A stretch of 9,360 bases of DNA from an uncultured Collinsella sp. (GTDB taxonomy: Bacteria; Actinomycetota; Coriobacteriia; Coriobacteriales; Coriobacteriaceae), in contig CAAECF010000049.1 of NCBI GenBank assembly GCA_900754275.1, positions 1 to 9,360 on the forward strand. The letters are read 5' to 3'. A program made the translations under genes and the position numbers. Shown one piece after another: positions 5,341-9,360 of this stretch; positions within the stretch are counted from its first letter, which is position 1, and each line of letters begins with the position of its first letter. The notes under the pieces were generated by a model. The model did no database searches and had not been told where the DNA came from. It saw only the letters and a list, made by a program, of their open reading frames with translations.

Positions 5341-8300
5341 ATGCCCACTACCTCAACCGACCCGCGCGCCGCAGCCGCTGCACTGCTGGTGCCCGGCACC
5401 ACCTGCCACGGCTTTGCCGTCGAGCGCTGCGAGACCGTGCCCGAGCTCGACTCGGACGCCTACGTGCTGCGCCACACTGCCTCGGGCGCTCGCCTGCTGT
5501 ACCTGGCGTGCGACGACGAAAACAAGGCCTTTGCCATTGGCTTTAAGACGCCGCCAGCCGATTCCACCGGCGTGTTCCATATTCTTGAGCACTCGGTCCT
5601 GTGCGGATCGGCCAAATTTCCCGTCAAGGAGCCGTTCGTGGACCTGATCAAGAGCTCCATGCAGACGTTCCTCAACGCCATGACCTACCCCGACAAGACC
5701 ATCTACCCCGTTGCCACCACCAACGAACAGGACCTGTACAACCTGATGGACGTGTACCTGGACGCGGTGTTCAACCCGGCCATCTATACCAAGCCCACCA
5801 TTTTTGAGCAGGAGGGCTGGCACTACGAACTGAACCTGCCGGAGGGCGACGGCGACAGCAGCGCCGCGAGCCTGCACGAGGGCACGCTGCGTTATAACGG
5901 CGTGGTGTTCAACGAGATGAAGGGCGCGCTGTCCGACCCCATGAGCGTGCTGGACGATGCCGTCAACGCCGCGCTCTATCCCGACACCGCCTATGCGCAC
6001 GAAAGCGGCGGCGACCCGCGCGCGATTCCCGCGCTCACCTACGAGCAGTTCCTGGACACGCACGCGCGACACTACAATCCCTCCAACTCCTACATCACGC
6101 TCTACGGCGACCTAGATGTGGACCGTGCACTGGCCTTTTTGGACGAGCGTTATCTGTCGCAGCCGAGTGCCGCGAGCCGCCGCATGGACGCTGCCGTCGC
6201 CGCCGGCGAGAACCCGTCCACGCTGGCGCCCAATCCGCTGGGCGTGCAGGCACCCGTGACCTGCGAGTACAAGCGCGTCGAGATGGCCACTACACCCGAG
6301 AACGCCCTGGTGGGCCTGGGTCTTGTGCTGGGCAGCGCGCTCGACCGCAAACGCACGATCGCGGCAGATATCCTGTTTGAGGCACTGCTGGGCTCCAACG
6401 AAGCGCCAGTTAAGAAGGCCATTCTGGCCGCCGGCCTGGGCGGCAATGTGGTGAGCTACACCGCGGCCGAGAGCCTGCAGCCCTACGAGCTCATCATGCT
6501 GCAAAACGCGCAGCCCGGCGTGGCGCGCGAGCTTCGCCGCGTGTTCCAGGACGCCTGCCGCGACCTATGCGAGCATGGCGTTCCACGCGAGCGCCTGGAA
6601 GCCATCATCAGCAGCAACGAATACGACCTGCGCCAGCGCGACTACGGTATCGCCGACGGCGTGGCCATTGCGTGCGACGCGCTGAGCACGTGGCTCTACG
6701 ATGACGACGCCGCGACGCTGGCGCTCAAGTACGGCCCGGTGTACGAGGAGCTGCGCAGTGAGCTGGACGGCAGCTATTTTGAGGACCTGCTGCGCGAACT
6801 GGTGCTGCAGAACGATCACATGGCACTGGTCGAGCTGGTGCCGGTGGACGCCGCCGAGGGTTCGGAGGGTGCCGAGGCCGCCGAGCTGGCAGCCAAGCGC
6901 GATGCCATGACCGATGCCGAGCTGGCCGACGTGGTCGAGCGCACGGCCGCGCTGCGTGCCGCGCAGGAGGCGGAAGACACACCCGAGGCCAAGGCCACGC
7001 TGCCGCGCCTGCGCGTGTCCGACATTGGCGAGGCGCGCCCCGAGCCGCCACTGGTCGTGGACACGACCGCGCCCATCCCCTGCCTGCGCCACGACATCCC
7101 CACCAACCGTCTGGCCTACGCCATGCAGTATTTCGACCTGAGCTGCGTCGCGTTTGAGGACCTGCCCTATGTGACACTGCTCTGCCGCCTGCTTAAGCAG
7201 CTGCCCACGCGCGAGCACTCGGCCGAGGAACTCGACAACTTGCTCGCTGGCAAGCTCGGCTTTTTGAGCTTTACGACCGAAGTCATGACGCAGCCCGACG
7301 TGGACGGCGTGCGCCCCTACCTGCTGGTGAGCGCCGGCGCCCTGTCCGAGAAGATCGATGCGCTGGCGAGTCTGCCGCGCAAGGTATGGTCGAGCACGCT
7401 TTTGGCAGACGCCGACGCCGACCGCGTGCGAGACGTGCTCACGCAGATTCGCATTGGGCTTGAGCAGGGCTTTATCAACAACGGCCACTCGGCAGCGCTC
7501 GGTCGCGCGATGAGCTACAGCTCGCCTTCGGCCGTGGTGCGTGAGCAGCTCTCGGGCGTAGACTTCTACCTGTTCCTGCGCGATTTGCTCGAGCACTTTG
7601 ACGAGCGCGTGGACGGGCTGCGTACCAAGCTTGCCGAGCTGGCGGAGCGCATCTTTGTGGCCGATGGCTGCATGGCGAGCTTTACCGGCAGCGACGAGGA
7701 CTTTGACGCGTACTGGGATGCCGCGGGCGACCTGGGGCTGGATGCGGGCGATGGTGCCGGCCGCGACGCGCTCGCGGTGCCGGCGCCGTGCGACCGCCAC
7801 GAGGCTTTCGTGATCCCCAGCGACATCTGCTTTGCCGCGCGTGCGTGCGATCCGCGTCGCCTGGGCATTGACGTGACAGGCGCTTGGGCCGTGGCTGCCA
7901 ACGCGCTCTCCTACGATTACCTGTGGAACGAGATTCGCGTGAAGGGCGGTGCGTACGGCTGCGGATTCCGCGCAGCCGGCGAGCGCCAGACGGCGTTCTA
8001 CACCTACCGCGACCCGGCGATCGATCCTTCGATTGAGCGCGTGGAGCGCGCGGGCGCATGGCTTGGCAGCTTTGAGCCCGACGAGGCCGCCTTTGAGGGC
8101 TTTATTGTGAGCTGCGTGAGCGGCATGGACGCGCCGGTGAAGCCGTACGCGCTCACCAAGCGCCGCAACACGACCTACCTGGCCGGGCTCGATCCGCATG
8201 CGCGCGAGGAGCGTCGCGCCCAGATGCTCGCCGCCACGCCCGGTGAGCTGCGCTCGCTCGGCGCCGACGTGACGCGCATCGCAGCCGAGTCGCCCACCTG

Positions 8301-8370
8301 CGTCTTTGGCGGCCGAGACGTCATCGCCAAGAGCAACGCCGGCTTTAACGTCATCGACCTGCTGGGCTAA
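5341..8370 (+). CDS. M16C zinc metallopeptidase (presequence protease/insulinase family)
   Basis: The predicted protein has 1009 aa, the usual length for PreP-type M16C enzymes. These fold into a closed chamber and cut short peptides and unfolded segments. The inverted zinc motif HxxEH is HILEH at residues 80-84: H80 and H84 bind zinc and E83 is the catalytic base. The third ligand is expected to be E192 in VVFNEMKGA. The M16C-associated central region follows, including the charged linker near 500-570 that joins the two halves. The C-terminal half keeps KGGAYG (868-873) and TYRDP (888-892), the conserved Gly-Ala-Tyr and Tyr-Arg segments. No signal peptide is seen, so it is probably cytosolic. 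ATG 5341 has AAAGGAG 7 nt upstream; the frame stays open further upstream but runs through the palindromic element. Codons are strongly GC-rich, unlike the accessory genes. It is followed by a strong terminator and is probably monocistronic. Confidence 0.95.
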   Translation: MPTTSTDPRAAAAALLVPGTTCHGFAVERCETVPELDSDAYVLRHTASGARLLYLACDDENKAFAIGFKTPPADSTGVFHILEHSVLCGSAKFPVKEPFVDLIKSSMQTFLNAMTYPDKTIYPVATTNEQDLYNLMDVYLDAVFNPAIYTKPTIFEQEGWHYELNLPEGDGDSSAASLHEGTLRYNGVVFNEMKGALSDPMSVLDDAVNAALYPDTAYAHESGGDPRAIPALTYEQFLDTHARHYNPSNSYITLYGDLDVDRALAFLDERYLSQPSAASRRMDAAVAAGENPSTLAPNPLGVQAPVTCEYKRVEMATTPENALVGLGLVLGSALDRKRTIAADILFEALLGSNEAPVKKAILAAGLGGNVVSYTAAESLQPYELIMLQNAQPGVARELRRVFQDACRDLCEHGVPRERLEAIISSNEYDLRQRDYGIADGVAIACDALSTWLYDDDAATLALKYGPVYEELRSELDGSYFEDLLRELVLQNDHMALVELVPVDAAEGSEGAEAAELAAKRDAMTDAELADVVERTAALRAAQEAEDTPEAKATLPRLRVSDIGEARPEPPLVVDTTAPIPCLRHDIPTNRLAYAMQYFDLSCVAFEDLPYVTLLCRLLKQLPTREHSAEELDNLLAGKLGFLSFTTEVMTQPDVDGVRPYLLVSAGALSEKIDALASLPRKVWSSTLLADADADRVRDVLTQIRIGLEQGFINNGHSAALGRAMSYSSPSAVVREQLSGVDFYLFLRDLLEHFDERVDGLRTKLAELAERIFVADGCMASFTGSDEDFDAYWDAAGDLGLDAGDGAGRDALAVPAPCDRHEAFVIPSDICFAARACDPRRLGIDVTGAWAVAANALSYDYLWNEIRVKGGAYGCGFRAAGERQTAFYTYRDPAIDPSIERVERAGAWLGSFEPDEAAFEGFIVSCVSGMDAPVKPYALTKRRNTTYLAGLDPHAREERRAQMLAATPGELRSLGADVTRIAAESPTCVFGGRDVIAKSNAGFNVIDLLG

Positions 8371-8375
8371 CGCAC

Positions 8376-8420
8376 AAAGGTAGATTTTTGGGACATGACC
8401 GAAAATCTACCTTTTTCTTT
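8376..8420 (+). terminator. Rho-independent terminator of the M16 peptidase gene
   Basis: A 16-bp stem pairs 8376-8391 with 8399-8414, with one G-T pair and a 7-nt loop. It is followed by T-rich sequence (8412-8420). It begins 5 nt after the stop codon. The upstream A-run would also make it work on the opposite strand. Its stem sequence resembles the 22-bp motif in the palindrome at 5081-5203. Confidence 0.9.
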
Positions 8421-8439
8421 TGCCGCAGTCTGCCGATTT

Positions 8440-8496
8440 GTCTCGATCTGTAACGCTAAGGCGGCAATATTGGCTCCAGATGTTACAAATCGAGAC
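8440..8496. repeat. 57-bp palindromic element, unit 1
   Basis: Terminal inverted repeats GTCTCGATCTGTAAC (8440-8454) and GTTACAAATCGAGAC (8482-8496) match at 14 of 15 positions. They enclose a 27-nt core centred on the palindrome CAATATTG (8465-8472). No open frame is present. Confidence 0.8.
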
Positions 8497-8520
8497 GTTT
8501 CCGGATGACGCCGGCCCTTT

Positions 8521-8577
8521 GTCTCAATCTGTAACATCTAGGTCCAATTTTGCCGAGTTACTGTTACAGATCGAGAC
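8521..8577. repeat. 57-bp palindromic element, unit 2 (inverted copy)
   Basis: The terminal repeats GTCTCAATCTGTAAC (8521-8535) and GTTACAGATCGAGAC (8563-8577) match at 14 of 15 positions. The unit has exactly the same length as unit 1. Its 27-nt core matches the unit 1 core at about 19 positions only when reversed, so the two units are inverted relative to each other. An 8-base repeat, TGCCGCAG, flanks the pair at 8421-8428 and 8582-8589. Confidence 0.8.
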
Positions 8578-8649
8578 GAACTGCCGCAGACGCCCACTCC
8601 ACAGCACAGACCACCACAAAGATGCCTGTCCCCATTCTCAGTGGTGATT

Positions 8650-8663
8650 CGAACACTTGTTCT
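8650..8663. promoter_or_regulatory. LexA-like SOS box 1
   Basis: CGAACACTTGTTCT contains GAAC-4-GTTC, the core of the Gram-positive/actinobacterial LexA (DinR) box. It overlaps the -35 hexamer of the hicAB promoter, so bound LexA would block transcription. Confidence 0.65.
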
Positions 8664-8685
8664 ATACGCACACATGTTCTATAGT
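8657..8685 (+). promoter_or_regulatory. hicAB promoter
   Basis: TTGTTC (-35, 8657-8662) and TATAGT (-10, 8680-8685) are separated by 17 bp, the ideal spacing. Transcription should begin near 8692, leaving a leader of about 55 nt before hicA. Both hexamers are covered by or touch the LexA-like boxes. Confidence 0.7.
8668..8681. promoter_or_regulatory. LexA-like SOS box 2, degenerate
   Basis: CGCACACATGTTCT matches box 1 at 12 of 14 positions and starts 18 bp after it. One half-site is changed (GCAC for GAAC), so its affinity for LexA would probably be lower. It reaches into the -10 element. Confidence 0.45.
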
Positions 8686-8693
8686 AGAGGTGC

Positions 8694-8732
8694 TTGCAAC
8701 GACCTGAAATTGCAACTAGAATATAGTTGCAG
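8694..8732. promoter_or_regulatory. Candidate HicB operator in the hicAB leader
   Basis: A perfect 8-bp inverted repeat, TGCAACTA (8711-8718) with TAGTTGCA (8724-8731), has a 5-nt spacer. A further direct half-site TTGCAAC lies at 8694-8700, just after the predicted transcription start. Antitoxins of this family commonly repress their own operon, so binding by HicB or the HicAB complex is likely; it is inferred here. Confidence 0.5.
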
Positions 8733-8745
8733 AATGTGAGGCGGG

Positions 8746-9009
8746 ATGACTCGATCCGATAAACTCATCGCCCAACTGTTTAGCTGCCCTTCAACTTATC
8801 GGTATGCGGATTTTTTAAAAGTCATGGCTTCATATGGCTTTGAAATGGACAGCAAAGGCAAGACATCCGGATCGCGCGTTCGCTTCTACAGGCCATCAGA
8901 TGGCAGGATGTTCGTAATGCACGCGCCTCATCCATCTGACGAATTGACAGCGGGGACCATTCGAAACATCGTTCGCTTTCTGCAAGATGTCGGAGGTAGT
9001 CATGAGTAA
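8746..9009 (+). CDS. hicA: HicA-family toxin (mRNA interferase)
   Basis: The predicted protein has 87 aa, the normal size for HicA, a small dsRBD-fold toxin that cuts mRNA and is neutralised by HicB. The opening MTRSDKLIAQLFSCPSTYRYADFL and the central SGSRVRFYRPSDG (41-53) match the subfamily. So do HAPHP (59-63, with H59 and H62) and LTAGTIRNIVRFLQD (67-81). This subfamily carries Ser-Arg in place of the Ser-His seen in other HicA proteins; its histidines lie in HAPHP. The start has GAGG (8738-8741) 4 nt upstream. The last 8 bases overlap the hicB start. Codon use is less GC-rich than in the peptidase gene, consistent with a mobile module. Confidence 0.85.
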   Translation: MTRSDKLIAQLFSCPSTYRYADFLKVMASYGFEMDSKGKTSGSRVRFYRPSDGRMFVMHAPHPSDELTAGTIRNIVRFLQDVGGSHE

Positions 9010-9331
9010 CGTTTTGGCATACAAAGGTTATTTCGCCCCGGTCGAGTTCAATGCCGAACAGCATGTGCTAACAGGTATGGTCGCCGGCATTAGGGACGCA
9101 ATCGTATTTGAAGGCTCCACGGCTGAAGAAGTGGAGCAATGCTTCCACGACGCCGTCGACGATTACCTTGAGTTTTGCGCCGAGAAGGGCAAGGAACCCG
9201 AGCGGGCTTTTAAGGGCTCGTTCAACGTAAGAACGGGCTCTGAGCTCCACAAGCAAGCAGCGCTGGCAGCGGCAAAGAAGGGTGAGTCACTCAATAAGTT
9301 TGTGACTGAAGCGATCGCTGCGGCGCTGTGA
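9002..9331 (+). CDS. hicB: HicB-family antitoxin
   Basis: The predicted protein has 109 aa. Residues 3-65 resemble the partial RNase H-like fold of HicB that covers the toxin, including YKGYFAPVEF, LTGMVAGIRDAIVFEG and the acidic stretch DAVDDYLEFC. Residues 70-109 form a C-terminal ribbon-helix-helix-like DNA-binding part (KGSFNVRTGSELHKQAALAA, then SLNKFVTEAI). ATG 9002 has GGAGG (8992-8996) 5 nt upstream and overlaps the hicA stop, so translation of the two is coupled. An in-frame ATG at 8987 lacks such a site. HicB should bind HicA and repress the operon through the leader inverted repeat. The frame is complete, ending 29 bp before the window edge. Confidence 0.88.
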   Translation: MSNVLAYKGYFAPVEFNAEQHVLTGMVAGIRDAIVFEGSTAEEVEQCFHDAVDDYLEFCAEKGKEPERAFKGSFNVRTGSELHKQAALAAAKKGESLNKFVTEAIAAAL

Positions 9332-9360
9332 AGCCAACGTCGAGTCGAAGCCGCCACACA

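Noticed and set aside
5353..6072. 239-codon minus-strand open frame over the M16 N-terminus
   Set aside because: It overlaps the catalytic domain codons, including HILEH, and its low-complexity Val/Gly/Ala/His translation is typical of antisense frames.
6565..8199. 544-codon open frame on the minus strand inside the M16 gene
   Set aside because: It is the antisense shadow of a very GC3-rich gene. It has an Arg/His/Val-rich composition, no recognised domain, and the plus strand encodes clear M16 motifs.
8722..8727. Second TATAGT as an alternative hicAB -10
   Set aside because: No -35-like hexamer lies 16-18 bp upstream, and it is part of the leader inverted repeat; the 8657-8685 promoter is far better spaced.

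Overview
The window looks like a piece of chromosome from a high-GC Gram-positive gut bacterium, most likely a Coriobacteriia member of the Collinsella type. This is inferred from three things: the strongly GC3-biased M16 peptidase gene, the Gram-positive/actinobacterial style SOS boxes, and purine-rich ribosome sites in front of almost every gene. No rRNA or phylogenetic marker is present, so the assignment is tentative.

Layout. Positions 1-109 hold the 3' part of tRNA-Val(GAC) and its terminator. Positions 291-4778 carry a run of accessory genes with mixed orientation and less GC-biased codon use: a DUF5710/zinc-knuckle protein (+), a 94-aa zinc-ribbon protein and an HNH endonuclease (both -, probably one transcript), an unrecognised 163-aa protein (+), and an AlbA_2/Schlafen-type ATPase with a C-terminal winged helix (-). 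Positions 4779-5340 are a 560-bp non-coding region packed with repeats. It holds two copies of an operator module built from TTATCTCTC iterons, two small palindromes between them, and a 123-bp imperfect nested palindrome. Positions 5341-8370 encode a large M16C (presequence-protease/insulinase family) zinc metallopeptidase ending in a strong terminator. Positions 8440-8577 hold two inverted copies of a 57-bp palindromic element. Positions 8650-9331 hold a hicA-hicB toxin-antitoxin operon with a well-formed promoter overlapped by two LexA-like boxes and followed by a TTGCAAC inverted repeat.

How it fits together. The M16 peptidase looks like a housekeeping gene in a region that otherwise accumulates cargo. 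The interval between tRNA-Val and the peptidase, with an HNH nuclease, an AlbA_2 ATPase and zinc-binding proteins, resembles a small accessory or defence-type island next to a tRNA, although no integrase or attachment repeat is visible. The two most striking regulatory structures are the duplicated iteron module just upstream of the AlbA_2-wHTH gene, which that protein may itself bind, and the SOS-like control region of hicAB. No complete, clearly new multi-gene system can be demonstrated from this sequence. The HNH/zinc-ribbon pair and the iteron-controlled AlbA_2 gene are the best candidates.
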